DNA of 37,094 nucleotides. It comes from Candidatus Atribacteria bacterium. GTDB taxonomy: Bacteria; Atribacterota; Phoenicimicrobiia; Phoenicimicrobiales; Phoenicimicrobiaceae. Made by a program: the position numbers and the translations under genes. Under the pieces are notes generated by a model. It was not told where the DNA came from and did no database searches. It saw nothing but the letters and a program-made list of their open reading frames with translations. Below, one piece after another: positions 27,126 through 35,383 of the stretch (positions are counted from its first letter, which is position 1; every line of letters starts with the position of its first letter). Where the stretch lies: NCBI GenBank assembly GCA_003513845.1, contig DOTB01000069.1:1-37094 (forward strand), in the 5' to 3' direction.

Positions 27126-27416
27126 TTAAAACCTGATCCCAAAGGTACTAAATTCTCCTTTATACTCCTCCCATTTTATATCTACCTTTTCTACAACTGC
27201 ACTCCTTGGCCCCTGGTAACACCAATCTATTAATTCTTTTACCTTATCTTCTTCTCCTTCCATAACTACTTCTACTTTACCATCCCAACAATTCCTGACC
27301 CATCCTTTTATTCCTAAACTTTGAGCAATATCCTGAGTATAATAGCGAAAGGCTACTCCCTGCACTCTTCCCGAGATTAAAAGATGAGCCCTTACTTTTT
27401 TTGCATCTTTATTCAT
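27126..27416 (-). CDS. acyP: Acylphosphatase
   Basis: A 96-residue enzyme hydrolysing acyl phosphates such as acetyl- and carbamoyl-phosphate. It shows ISGRVQGVAFRYYTQ with the catalytic Arg and GWVRNCWDGKVEVVMEG with the catalytic Asn, and ends STFGIRF as usual. The length is typical. The ATG has AGAAGGA upstream. It is divergent from the metalloprotease gene; the gap contains a half palindromic module CTCGATAAATCGAACCCC (27453-27470). Confidence 0.94.
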   Translation of the reverse strand: MNKDAKKVRAHLLISGRVQGVAFRYYTQDIAQSLGIKGWVRNCWDGKVEVVMEGEEDKVKELIDWCYQGPRSAVVEKVDIKWEEYKGEFSTFGIRF

Positions 27417-27619
27417 ATTTATATTGTCCTTCTATTTTACATTTTTTGCAAGCTCGATAAATCGAACCCCTACCCTCATCCATTCCAACTCGATAAGCGA
27501 TACTATTTTGTTACTATAACTATTTTACTCCAAAATGAAAAAATTAAAAGAAAAAATTATATATTTAAATTTCCCTCTTCTTAGAGAAGACACTACTTTA
27601 TTAATAAGAAAGATTAAGA

Positions 27620-27625
27620 TATAAT
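27620..27625 (+). promoter_or_regulatory. Probable -10 of the site-2 protease gene
   Basis: TATAAT lies about 30 nt before the AAGGAAG ribosome site at 27642-27648; the -35 is weak. Its position fits translation starting near 27658 rather than at 27745. Confidence 0.4.
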
Positions 27626-27657
27626 AATTTACAAAAGATAAAAGGAAGTGAGAGTCA

Positions 27658-28428
27658 ATTTTAAATTTAGTCTTATTTCTTTTAACCATTGTTTCTTGTT
27701 TTTTCGTAGGAGGGATTTGGTACGCTCTATCTTTACTCACTATTTTGTTAGCTCATGAATTAGGACATTTTTTTGTTAGCAGAAGTTATGGAGTAGAAGT
27801 TACTTTACCTTTTTTCATACCCTTCCCCCTGTCTCCTTTTGGAACTCTGGGGGCAGTTATCAAAATGAAAGGGATTATGCCTGATCGTAAAGCCTTATTT
27901 GACATTGGTATAGCTGGTCCTTTGGTAGGTTTAATTCTAACTATACCAATTATAATAATCGGACTCAAATTATCAGAAATAGCAGTACTTTCAGATATTG
28001 AAGGACCAGTCATCCCCCTGGGAAGTTCTATTCTGTTCTCTTTTATAGAAAAAATTATGTTTGGCAATCTCCCAGAAGGCCAGGACATAATTTTACATCC
28101 CATAGCCTATGCCGGTTGGGTAGGATTGTTTGTAACTGCTTTAAATCTTCTTCCGGTGGGACAGTTAGACGGCGGACATATAATTTATTCTCTGTTTGGC
28201 AAAAAAAGTAAAATTGCTTATTATATAACTTTAGGTATTTTAGGTCTTATCTGTATATTTATTAACCCTGCCTGGACTTTACTATTTATCTTACTTCTTA
28301 TATTTGGCTTTCATCACCCTCCCCCCTTAGATGATATTACTCCTTTAGATAAAAAAAGAAAGTTGTTGGGGATTTGTGCTCTAATCTTCTGTGCCATATC
28401 TTTTACACCAGTCCCTTTCCAGATATAA
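27658..28428 (+). CDS. Site-2-type intramembrane metalloprotease (M50), apparent ATT start
   Basis: A membrane protease with HELGH (zinc ligands) in the second helix, a PDZ-less core and GQLDGGH as third ligand site; related to the FtsH-linked/EGY1-like M50 branch. The frame contains LNLVLFLLTIVSCFFVGG and WYALSLLTIL before HELGH, the first helix expected in the family, but no ATG, GTG or TTG precedes it after the stop at 27649. ATT at 27658 is 9 nt after AAGGAAG and would give 256 residues. The first standard start, TTG at 27745, would remove that helix and begin two codons before HELGH. Confidence 0.85.
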   Translation: MLNLVLFLLTIVSCFFVGGIWYALSLLTILLAHELGHFFVSRSYGVEVTLPFFIPFPLSPFGTLGAVIKMKGIMPDRKALFDIGIAGPLVGLILTIPIIIIGLKLSEIAVLSDIEGPVIPLGSSILFSFIEKIMFGNLPEGQDIILHPIAYAGWVGLFVTALNLLPVGQLDGGHIIYSLFGKKSKIAYYITLGILGLICIFINPAWTLLFILLLIFGFHHPPPLDDITPLDKKRKLLGICALIFCAISFTPVPFQI

Positions 28429-28702
28429 TTAATCGATTTTTATAGTTTTTTAAAAAAATATAAATTTTTTTTAAAAAAAAGAAGGATTTTTTAAATATTT
28501 GTCGTATATTTAATTATACAATCAGATCCTGTTCTGCCTGCAAATTACAAACTACTAACAGTAAAGGCGGTGATGCGACTGAGAATTATTAAAAATACCT
28601 AACTTAGGAACCTTGCAAAGTATTATAAATTTATAGATTTATAAAAAATTATCACAGAAAAGTAAAAAGAAAACTAAATTAAGTTAAAAGGAGGTCATTT
28701 AA
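28429..28702 (+). promoter_or_regulatory. Long leader of the SNF transporter gene
   Basis: The gap of 274 bp holds an A/T-tract region (28441-28500), then a more structured part: GCCT...AGGC (28536-28568), CAGT...ACTG (28559-28580) and the hairpin CCTAACTTAGG (28598-28608). A 9-codon ORF (28573-28602, MRLRIIKNT) follows AAAGG with 5-nt spacing. A candidate -10 TATACA is near 28515. No known riboswitch is recognised. Confidence 0.4.
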
Positions 28703-30052
28703 ATGAATGGCAAAGAAAGAGGCAATTGGGCTACGCAATTTGGTTTCATAGCTGCCGCTGCTGGTTCCGCTGTAGGACTGGGAAATATCTGGAAATTCCC
28801 TTACATAACTGGCCGTTACGGTGGAGCAGCTTTTGTTTTGGTATATTTAATTATAATAGTTTTTATCGGTGTTCCTTTAATGAATTCCGAATTATTGATA
28901 GGCCGTAAATCTGAGAGAAACGCATTAGGAGCTTTTAAAGTCCTGGCACCTGGCTCCCCCTGGTGGATTGTTGGAGCAATGGGAATATTAGCAGGATTTA
29001 TTATTCTTTCTTATTACTCAGTTGTTGCTGGATGGGCAGTAGCTTATATCTTTAAATCAGGTGCATATATGGCAGCTGGTGCTGACCATGCTAATATTTT
29101 TGTTGGTCATATCACTTCCCCTCTAGCTCCTATAATCTGGCACTTTATATTTATGATGATGTGTATAGGCATTGTTGCAGCTGGTATTGAAAAGGGTATT
29201 GAAAAATACTCAAAAATCTTAATGCCTTTGTTGGTTTTAATTCTATTGGTTTTAATTCTTCGTTCAGTCACCTTAACTGGAGCAGGTGCAGGGTTAGCTT
29301 TCTATCTTAAACCAGATTTCAGTAAATTAACTGGAGAAGGAATTTTAGCTGCCTTAGGACAGGCATTTTTCTCCTTAAGTTTGGGAATGGGTTGTATGAT
29401 AGTTTATGGTAGTTATCTTAAAAAGGATCAAGATATCCCTGTTAACTCTTACTGGGTTTGCGGAGCCGATACTGTCATCGCTTTCTTAGCTGGTTTTGCT
29501 ATATTCCCGGCAGTGTTTGCCTTTGGATTAGAACCAGGTGCAGGTCCAGGCTTAACCTTTATTACTGTCCCAGCTGTATTTGCTGCTATGGGACCAGTGG
29601 GTCATTTCTTTGGAATCCTATTCTTCTTCTTGCTGACCATCGCTGCCCTTACTTCCGCTATTTCCTTACTCGAAGTTGTCTCTGCTTACTTTATTGATGA
29701 GGCAAAATGGGACCGTAAGAAAGCAGTTTGGATTATGGGTATAATTATATTCCTCCTTGGAATACCTTCTTCTCTGGGTTTAGGAGCATGGTCTGGTGTA
29801 AAAATTATTGGTGGAAGAGACATTCTTGATTCTCTTGATTTTATAGCATCTAATATACTTCTACCCTTAGGCGGTTTCTTGCTCTGTATTTTCATAGGCT
29901 GGTACTGGGGAACCGATAAAGCAATCGAAGAAGCAAATACTGGTGCAAAGAGTATCAAGTTAGGAACTACTTACAGTTTTCTTATCAAATATATCGTTCC
30001 TATAGCTATATTTATAGTCTTCTTAAATTCTATAGGAATCATCAAATTCTAA
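28703..30052 (+). CDS. Sodium-dependent transporter of the SNF (NSS) family
   Basis: A 449-residue transporter with about 11 membrane helices. Helix 1 carries the hallmark AAAAGSAVGLGNIWKFPYITGRYGG sodium/substrate site (described in parts: GSAVGLGN and WKFPY), and helix 6 has the SLSLGMG unwound segment. The family uses sodium to import amino acids; bacterial relatives include LeuT, TnaT and MhsT. The substrate cannot be read from sequence. The ATG follows AAAAGGAGG. A strong terminator follows the gene, which converges on the M48 protease gene. Confidence 0.94.
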   Translation: MNGKERGNWATQFGFIAAAAGSAVGLGNIWKFPYITGRYGGAAFVLVYLIIIVFIGVPLMNSELLIGRKSERNALGAFKVLAPGSPWWIVGAMGILAGFIILSYYSVVAGWAVAYIFKSGAYMAAGADHANIFVGHITSPLAPIIWHFIFMMMCIGIVAAGIEKGIEKYSKILMPLLVLILLVLILRSVTLTGAGAGLAFYLKPDFSKLTGEGILAALGQAFFSLSLGMGCMIVYGSYLKKDQDIPVNSYWVCGADTVIAFLAGFAIFPAVFAFGLEPGAGPGLTFITVPAVFAAMGPVGHFFGILFFFLLTIAALTSAISLLEVVSAYFIDEAKWDRKKAVWIMGIIIFLLGIPSSLGLGAWSGVKIIGGRDILDSLDFIASNILLPLGGFLLCIFIGWYWGTDKAIEEANTGAKSIKLGTTYSFLIKYIVPIAIFIVFLNSIGIIKF

Positions 30053-30092
30053 ATATAGCTTGTGGCTGGATAATTATATCGTAACCTTAAAT

Positions 30093-30130
30093 AGAAAGTG
30101 CCCTTTCTTATAAAGAAAGGGCACTTTCTT
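30093..30130. terminator. Bidirectional intrinsic terminator
   Basis: AGAAAGTGCCCTTTCTT and AAGAAAGGGCACTTTCT form a 17-bp perfect inverted repeat with a tiny loop between the converging SNF transporter and M48 protease genes. Confidence 0.85.
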
Positions 30131-30183
30131 GTATAGTTTTATAGATAATTTAACAAGAAACAATCAGTAAAGGTTAAAGATAG

Positions 30184-31314
30184 TTAAAAAGGTAAATGAA
30201 GCTTAAATTCCCAGAGAGCTCGCCTAATTTTATCCTGCATCTCACTTAACACTTCTCTGGATAATTTGTTAATAAATGTGGTCTCTGAATCATCTAAAGT
30301 AATAATCTCATTATTACCAATTAAAAGAGTAGAAATGGGACCATTCACGGAGACTTTTACTTCATAAGGATCTAAAGTTATAGCAAGGTATTTATCTAAA
30401 TTATTAGAAGCATCTAATATTTTATAATAGATGCCTTCATTTTCAGAAAAAGATAAATTTAAAATCATAATATCGTCAATATAAATAATTCCTGTCCAAA
30501 AAGATCTCTCCAATATTAATTTGGTGTTCACTTTAAGATAATCAGTGGTAGCGCGCCTATCAATTTCTATCTCTTTCTCCGTAAGTATATTTTTCACATA
30601 ACTAACCCGATCTTTTGTTTCGGGATGGGTCTGAAATATACCTAAATCTACTTCGGGTCTGAACATTTCCCGAGCGTATAATCTTTCTAAAAAAGTTAAA
30701 AAACCTACTGGATTATATCCTGTCTCAATTAGGAGATCTATAGCCGTCAAATCTGCTTCCTCTTCATACTGCCGGCTATATTGATTAAGTAGAGTGATTG
30801 TAGTAAGTTTCCCTAATACACCTACATCCGGTTCCCTGGTTAAAAGAACAGCTAAAATTGTTAGTAGATTGTATTTAGTATTATCTCTGGTCTGTTTTAA
30901 GGCATGATTGTGAATTATGTGGGCAATTTCATGAGCTAAAATTCCAGCTAACTCATCATCTGATTGAATATAATCGAAAAGGTCATAGGTTACATAGATA
31001 TATCCTCCGGGAATAGAGAAGGCATTGGGTCCTTCCATCTTCAGTATTTTGAAATGGTAATTCATACCATCTAAATCAGAAGCCCTGGCTAATTTATTAC
31101 CAATCTCTATAAGTAATGAATTTTGAACAGAATTCTTAACTACCTCGTACTTCTTCTCGATATCATTAGATAATTTCTTCCCTAACTGCTGCTCTTTGTC
31201 TAAATCTCTTTCTGCCACAAAAGAATTAAAGCTCATTGAGAACAATAAGATTAAAATACAGGTGATAGTAAAAACAAACTTATTTATTAGTTTCTTATAT
31301 CTTATCTTTTTCAT
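30184..31314 (-). CDS. M48-family metalloprotease, envelope-located
   Basis: A 376-residue zinc protease. It has an N-terminal signal or anchor helix (FVFTITCILILLFSMSF), the zinc motif HEIAH (His128, Glu129, His132) and the third ligand in YEEEAD (Glu184), followed by the FQTHPETKDRV substrate-pocket signature of the BepA/LoiP/Oma1-like group. Such enzymes degrade damaged outer-membrane or lipoprotein precursors. The C-terminal 130 residues, after THPETKDR, are not the TPR region of BepA and not recognised. It lies 15 bp downstream of the AlaX gene on the same strand. Confidence 0.9.
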   Translation of the reverse strand: MKKIRYKKLINKFVFTITCILILLFSMSFNSFVAERDLDKEQQLGKKLSNDIEKKYEVVKNSVQNSLLIEIGNKLARASDLDGMNYHFKILKMEGPNAFSIPGGYIYVTYDLFDYIQSDDELAGILAHEIAHIIHNHALKQTRDNTKYNLLTILAVLLTREPDVGVLGKLTTITLLNQYSRQYEEEADLTAIDLLIETGYNPVGFLTFLERLYAREMFRPEVDLGIFQTHPETKDRVSYVKNILTEKEIEIDRRATTDYLKVNTKLILERSFWTGIIYIDDIMILNLSFSENEGIYYKILDASNNLDKYLAITLDPYEVKVSVNGPISTLLIGNNEIITLDDSETTFINKLSREVLSEMQDKIRRALWEFKLHLPF

Positions 31315-31329
31315 TTTTTACTCTAAACG

Positions 31330-32547
31330 CTATTTTTTCATAAAATTTTTTAAATTTTTCAAAGCAAAATCTAAAGCTTTATGAATTCCTTCAGCTTTTT
31401 TGCCTCCAGCCTGGGCAAAATTGTATGTTCCACCTCCTCGGCCCTCGATAACCTTTCCCGCTTCTCTTATCAGTCTATTCATATCATACTTTAAGCCTCT
31501 GGAACAGGCAAACAATATCTTTGCCCCCTCATCTTTAAAACCAAACAACACAACTACACTATCATCCAGATTAATAATCTTTTGAACTAATTCCCTTACT
31601 TCCTGAAAGTTTTTTTCTTCAAACACTTTCTTTACAATCTTTACCCCATCATCTCTCAGAGAGGACTCATTAATTAAATTTCTGGCTTCATAATCCTGCA
31701 ATCTTTCCTTAAATTCTTTTAATTCTTTTCTGGTTTCTTTCCTCTCCTCAAGCATTCTATCTATCACTTCACCTAATTCAGAATCTTTAATAGTTAATTT
31801 ATTAGAAATAATTTTAATCAATTCATTCTTCCAGAAATAATCTTCCCAGGCACGCCTTCCACAGATAAATTCCAGGCGGATTTTTTCTCCCCTCTTCTCC
31901 CATTTAATAACTTTAATCAAGCCCACTTCTCCAGTTGCTCGGCAGTGTGTTCCTCCACAGGCAGAGAGGTCAAAATTTTCCACTTCGACTATTCTTATTT
32001 TACCTTTTCTATCTGGTACCTTCCTTAAATTTAATTTCCTTAACTCTTCTTCTCCCTTCACCAAATAGCATTTTACAGGCCTGTTGTTAAAGATAATCTC
32101 ATTAGCACATTCCTCTGCTTTTTTAATTTCCTCTTCGGTTAGCTTTTCTTTTATAATATCCAAAGTACAAACCTCTTCTCCTAAATGAAAAGAGACAGTT
32201 TCCACCCCCCACAACTCCATCAATGTCCCGGAAAGAATATGTTGACCAGAATGTTGCTGCATATGGTCAAATCTCCTCTCCCAATCTATCCTTCCAACCA
32301 CTTGAGAATTTATCTCTTCTTTTATCTCTTCTCTTAAAATATGAATTATCTCTTCATCCTCTTCAACAACTTCCACGACCGGAGTATCCTGAATAACTCC
32401 TTTATCAAAGGGTTGACCGCCCGAGGTGGGATAAAAAGCAGTTCTATCTAAAATAACTGCTGGTTGATTACCAATTTTTATTCTCTTCAAAATTCGAGCT
32501 TTAAATTCCTTAAGATAAGAATCTTGGTAATATAATCTTTCTGTCAA
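31330..32547 (-). CDS. AlaX-type alanyl-tRNA editing protein with DHHA1 domain
   Basis: A 405-residue stand-alone relative of the alanyl-tRNA synthetase C-terminal half. It has the N-terminal beta-barrel (RTAFYPTSGGQPFDKG), the zinc/editing motifs QQHSGQHILS and CGGTHC, a coiled-coil linker (about 265-310) and a DHHA1 domain with GRGGGTYNFAQAGG. It should hydrolyse mischarged Ser-tRNA(Ala) or Gly-tRNA(Ala). No catalytic synthetase domain is present. It starts at TTG with GGAGTAAA upstream. Neighbours are tatD before and the M48 protease after. Confidence 0.92.
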   Translation of the reverse strand: MTERLYYQDSYLKEFKARILKRIKIGNQPAVILDRTAFYPTSGGQPFDKGVIQDTPVVEVVEEDEEIIHILREEIKEEINSQVVGRIDWERRFDHMQQHSGQHILSGTLMELWGVETVSFHLGEEVCTLDIIKEKLTEEEIKKAEECANEIIFNNRPVKCYLVKGEEELRKLNLRKVPDRKGKIRIVEVENFDLSACGGTHCRATGEVGLIKVIKWEKRGEKIRLEFICGRRAWEDYFWKNELIKIISNKLTIKDSELGEVIDRMLEERKETRKELKEFKERLQDYEARNLINESSLRDDGVKIVKKVFEEKNFQEVRELVQKIINLDDSVVVLFGFKDEGAKILFACSRGLKYDMNRLIREAGKVIEGRGGGTYNFAQAGGKKAEGIHKALDFALKNLKNFMKK

Positions 32548-32646
32548 TATATTTTTACTCCTTCCAAAATTCGTACTTTTTATCTTGTGTTTGGTAAATT
32601 GTATCTTGAGGATGAAGTAATAAGTAATAGGTGATGAGTAACAAGA

Positions 32647-33411
32647 TTAAATTCCAAATATTTCCTTGCTATTCATAGAAGTTATTTTTGCTACTTCTTC
32701 TATTGAAATTCCTTTTATTTCCGCAACTTTTTCCGCAATTAGAGGGATATATTTTGGTTCATTAGGTTTTCCCCGAAAAGGATGGGGAGCCAAATAGGGT
32801 GAATCAGTTTCCAGAACCAGATTTTCTATGGGAACTTGTTCTACCACAGCTCTTAATTTTTTGGCATTATTAAAGGTAATTACTCCCCCTATCCCTAGAT
32901 AATAACCACGCTCCATACATAATTGTGCCATCTTTGCATTCCCGGAAAAACAGTGGAACAGAATTTTTAACCCCTTTGCCTCCTCAGCCAGAATCTTTAA
33001 GGTATCCTTATGTGCTTCCCGATTATGAATAATAAGTGGCAAATTTAATTTTCTGGCTAGATTTATCTGTTTCTTAAACGCTTTCAATTGACAGTCAAGA
33101 GTACTATGTTTCCAGTAGTAATCCAATCCTGTCTCTCCGATAGCTACCACTCTATCTTTCTTTGTCAGCTCTTCCAATTCCTCCAAATTTTTTCCATCCA
33201 AAAATTTGGCTTCATGAGGATGAAAGCCGACTGCAGCATAAACTCCTTCAAAACGAGAGGCAAATTCCAGGGCAATTTTACTGGACTCTAAATCAATCCC
33301 TATGGTAACCATTTTAGTTACTCCCTTTTCTGCTGCCTCTTTAACTACTTCCTCAACATTTCTTTTTATCAGATCAAGATGGGTATGAGTTTCTACAAAA
33401 ACTGTATTAAT
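32647..33411 (-). CDS. tatD: TatD-family metal-dependent hydrolase, apparent ATT start
   Basis: A TIM-barrel nuclease. It shows AIGETGLDYYW (Glu), LIIHNREAH, LFHCFSGNA and LETDSPYLAPHPFRG ligand motifs. The first ATG (33312) would delete the N-terminal ETHTHLD metal site, yet that site is encoded in frame upstream. Between it and the TAG at 33420-33418 there is no ATG, GTG or TTG, only ATT at 33417 and 33411; AAGGGG lies 9 nt before 33411. From 33411 the product is 254 residues, the normal family length, versus 221 from the ATG. It likely acts in DNA 3'-end processing or D-amino acid-tRNA removal. Confidence 0.88.
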   Translation of the reverse strand: MNTVFVETHTHLDLIKRNVEEVVKEAAEKGVTKMVTIGIDLESSKIALEFASRFEGVYAAVGFHPHEAKFLDGKNLEELEELTKKDRVVAIGETGLDYYWKHSTLDCQLKAFKKQINLARKLNLPLIIHNREAHKDTLKILAEEAKGLKILFHCFSGNAKMAQLCMERGYYLGIGGVITFNNAKKLRAVVEQVPIENLVLETDSPYLAPHPFRGKPNEPKYIPLIAEKVAEIKGISIEEVAKITSMNSKEIFGI

Positions 33412-33578
33412 TTTAATCTACCCCTTTTTTTATTTTAAGTTTAAGTTGCACTCTACCAATTATCTGATTAGTCATCAATTTTTCAATCAGTCAATTAATA
33501 GAATACTCTTTATCAGCTATAATTACAACTATAATTTAGCCTAAAAAGTTACTAAGTTGGTTTCCCAATTTTTAATAT

Positions 33579-34145
33579 TTAAGCATTTTCTTTTGGTTTA
33601 GCAAGTTTAACAGCTGTGCCATAGGCTAAAAGTTCAGCAGCACTTCCTATAACACTGGTTGTCACAAAACGTATGTTAATAATGGCATCTGCCCCCAATT
33701 TTTCAGCCTGAGCTATCATCCGATTAGAAGCCACTATACGAGCTTTCCCCATCATCTCAGTATACTCAATCAACTCACCACCAAGAATAAGCCTTACTAT
33801 GGCAGATAAATCCCTTCCAATCCAGATAGCAAAGATAGTATGCCCTTTGACTAAACCTAAAACTTTAGTAATCTCTTGACCTGGTACTTCTGCAGAATTC
33901 TGAAGTAATATATTAGTCTTTATCTCACCAGTAGGTAGTTCTTCTTCTTGAGCTTTACCCTTTTTCTGTTCAAGAGCTACGGTCAATAAGACTAGCAGGA
34001 TACCACCCAAAAGACAGTAAATAGAAATCTTTAACCACCAGGGTAAAGTAGGGTTAGTATATACATGCCAAATCCCTCCTACAAAGATGGCAGTAAAGAG
34101 TCCAATTACAAAAGCAAGCGAACCGATTGTTCGAAAGAATTTCAT
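33579..34145 (-). CDS. Membrane-anchored YbjQ-like (DUF74) protein
   Basis: About 188 residues: two N-terminal membrane helices (FRTIGSLAFVIGLFTAIFVGG and WWLKISIYCLLGGILLVLLTVAL) and then a YbjQ/UPF0145-type domain with VKGHTIFAIWIGRDLSAIVRLILGGEL (in parts: GRDLSA and GGELIEY), MIAQAEKLGADAIINIRF and AELLAYGTAVKL. The domain forms pentameric rings in solved homologues and has been called heavy-metal-binding, without proof. ATG at 34145 is chosen because AAGGAGGTAG lies just upstream. The membrane fusion is unusual. A TIR element lies 84 bp upstream. Confidence 0.85.
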   Translation of the reverse strand: MKFFRTIGSLAFVIGLFTAIFVGGIWHVYTNPTLPWWLKISIYCLLGGILLVLLTVALEQKKGKAQEEELPTGEIKTNILLQNSAEVPGQEITKVLGLVKGHTIFAIWIGRDLSAIVRLILGGELIEYTEMMGKARIVASNRMIAQAEKLGADAIINIRFVTTSVIGSAAELLAYGTAVKLAKPKENA

Positions 34146-34228
34146 AATTTCTACCTCCTTAAACATAAAAAATTTAATTTTAAACCTTTCTATGCTCGAT
34201 TTTTCCTTTTAAGAATCTATCTATATTA

Positions 34229-34337
34229 TGGTTATTTCCCAAAAAGCCAAAAATACTTTCAACAGGTTATGTATATAGTGGGTATAATGCATTGTACCCT
34301 TACCTTACCATTTTGTCTACTTTTTGAGTTTCAATCA
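34229..34337 (-). repeat. TIR element, copy B (109 bp)
   Basis: Ends TGGTTATTTCCCAAAAAGCC and (reverse complement of the other side) TGATTGAAACTCAAAAAGTA. The centre contains the palindrome GGGTATAATGCATTGTACCC (34280-34299). Aligns end to end with copy A at 18490-18594. Confidence 0.75.
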
Positions 34338-34451
34338 TGCTATTATATACGACAAAATTCCCAAAAATCCTTTTTTTTCTTTTTTTCTTTTTTTGTCATT
34401 GTTATTTCTCCAGACAAAATCCCACAAAAAAGATATTTAATTTTTATAAAT

Positions 34452-34503
34452 AAAAAACCCTCCATCCTCATTCACTCTAAAATAATATGGTTGGAAGGTT
34501 TTT
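34452..34503. terminator. Terminator after the LapA-like gene
   Basis: AAAAAACCCTCCATCC and GGTTGGAAGGTTTTTC form an imperfect stem with T-runs in both directions, between the LapA-like gene and the YbjQ-like gene. Adjacent T-tracts (34370-34400) are otherwise featureless. Confidence 0.65.
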
Positions 34504-34629
34504 CGTTATATTATCTTGATTGAAATTATTTTATGGCTCTCTCAAGGCTTACCTTAAGTAATAGACTATTTTAATCAAAAAACATTTTTAATAATCCTCT
34601 TTCGATATCGAGAACTATCCTTTATTTTT

Positions 34630-34947
34630 TCATTCTGATGGCAATTCTGGTTCTTCTCTCTCAATTTCCTCTTCTTTTTTTCTTTCACTTTCTCTTTGAA
34701 GATTCCATTCGAGTTCTTGAATCCTCTTCTTCTGACTGGAAATCATCTTCCTGGTCTTTATCATTGAAGGTACTGAAACTAATAAACTCATTATAACTCC
34801 CAGGGAGATAGTAATTAAAAGTACTAGGGCTAATGAGCTTTCAAATTTCCAGGTTAAAAAACTTACAGTTATGGGAACTGCATTCTGAAGTGCAAAGACC
34901 ACAGCCAGAATAGCCACAATAATAGCCACAATCAATTGTAACTGCAT
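34630..34947 (-). CDS. LapA-like (DUF1049) membrane protein
   Basis: About 105 residues with two membrane helices (LIVAIIVAILAVVFALQN and LALVLLITISLGVIMSLLVSV), the family's FALQNAxPVxVxFL pattern between them (FALQNAVPITVSFL), and a charged coiled-coil tail (KKRIQELEWNLQRESERKKEEE). This matches the LapA/YciS family, which helps assemble lipopolysaccharide-processing proteins in Gram-negatives. ATG at 34947 is preferred; an in-frame GTG at 34956 touches the AAAGGA ribosome site. It has its own promoter at 35132-35160. Confidence 0.85.
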   Translation of the reverse strand: MQLQLIVAIIVAILAVVFALQNAVPITVSFLTWKFESSLALVLLITISLGVIMSLLVSVPSMIKTRKMISSQKKRIQELEWNLQRESERKKEEEIEREEPELPSE

Positions 34948-35131
34948 ACAAATCACAGTCCTTTCTTCTATTTTCTATTTATTTTAAATTACCAATTTTA
35001 ACTAATTTTCACTTTGTATCCAATCCATTTCACTGTTCATATTTATTTATCCTCTCGGCTTTTAAGAGCAGTCTTGTGTCATCTCTATATTAAAGTAATT
35101 TAAAAAAGATTTTTTTATGTTTTATTGCACT

Positions 35132-35160
35132 ATTATAACACTTTGAAAAATATTCAACAA
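35132..35160 (-). promoter_or_regulatory. Promoter for the LapA-like gene
   Basis: TTGTTG (35160-35155), a 17-nt spacer ending TGT, and TATAAT (35137-35132) on the minus strand: perfect -10 with extended TGn. Confidence 0.72.
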
Positions 35161-35319
35161 AATAATCTTAACATAGATTTTTAAAAAAAGAAATGCAAAT
35201 TTACTTTATACATTTTATAAAAAAGATGTAAGAGGATCGTTATTTCACATATTACCACAGCTCAATTAACCCTCTTCAGGGATCATACTCTACATAAGCC
35301 CATAACCATCCCCATTTAG

Positions 35320-35349
35320 CCTGACAGGGGGCAACCATCCCCTGTCAGG
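35320..35349. terminator. Palindrome downstream of trpB
   Basis: CCTGACAGGGG and CCCCTGTCAGG are perfect 11-bp arms with an 8-nt loop, 35 bp past the trpB stop. No T-run follows, so it may be an RNA-stabilising hairpin or a repeat rather than a classical terminator. Confidence 0.5.
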
Positions 35350-35383
35350 TTCCTTGTTATGTTGTTCCCCATCACAGAATCGT

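Larger units (their letters stand above)
34948..35383. other. Spacer between lapA-like gene and trpB: promoter and hairpins
   Basis: The 436-bp gap holds the lapA-like promoter with a leader of about 175 nt, a small CCCT/AGGG hairpin near 35271-35282 and the 11-bp palindrome at 35320-35349. The rest is AT-rich and shows nothing recognisable. Confidence 0.55.

Noticed and set aside
27525..27740. 71-codon minus-strand ORF
   Set aside because: Opposite to the promoter, ribosome site and first helix of the M50 protease; no ribosome site.
28536..28625. Thiamine pyrophosphate riboswitch ahead of the SNF gene
   Set aside because: ACTGAGA and ACCTAAC...GG loosely recall TPP elements, but the closing stem, the GGGGTGC start and the CAGCGTAGGGA-like end are absent.
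8305..34303. Dispersed palindromes as a CRISPR array
   Set aside because: Modules are self-complementary, kilobases apart, and lack regular spacers or cas genes.
34065..34523. 152-codon plus-strand ORF
   Set aside because: Crosses the start of the YbjQ-like gene, the TIR element, a T-tract and a terminator; rich in Phe/Tyr/Ser from poly-T, not protein-like.
35035..35075. 12-codon ORF with a Trp codon in the lapA-like leader
   Set aside because: GAGAGGA precedes it, but the ORF is short, far from the gene and without hairpins; nothing links LapA to tryptophan.
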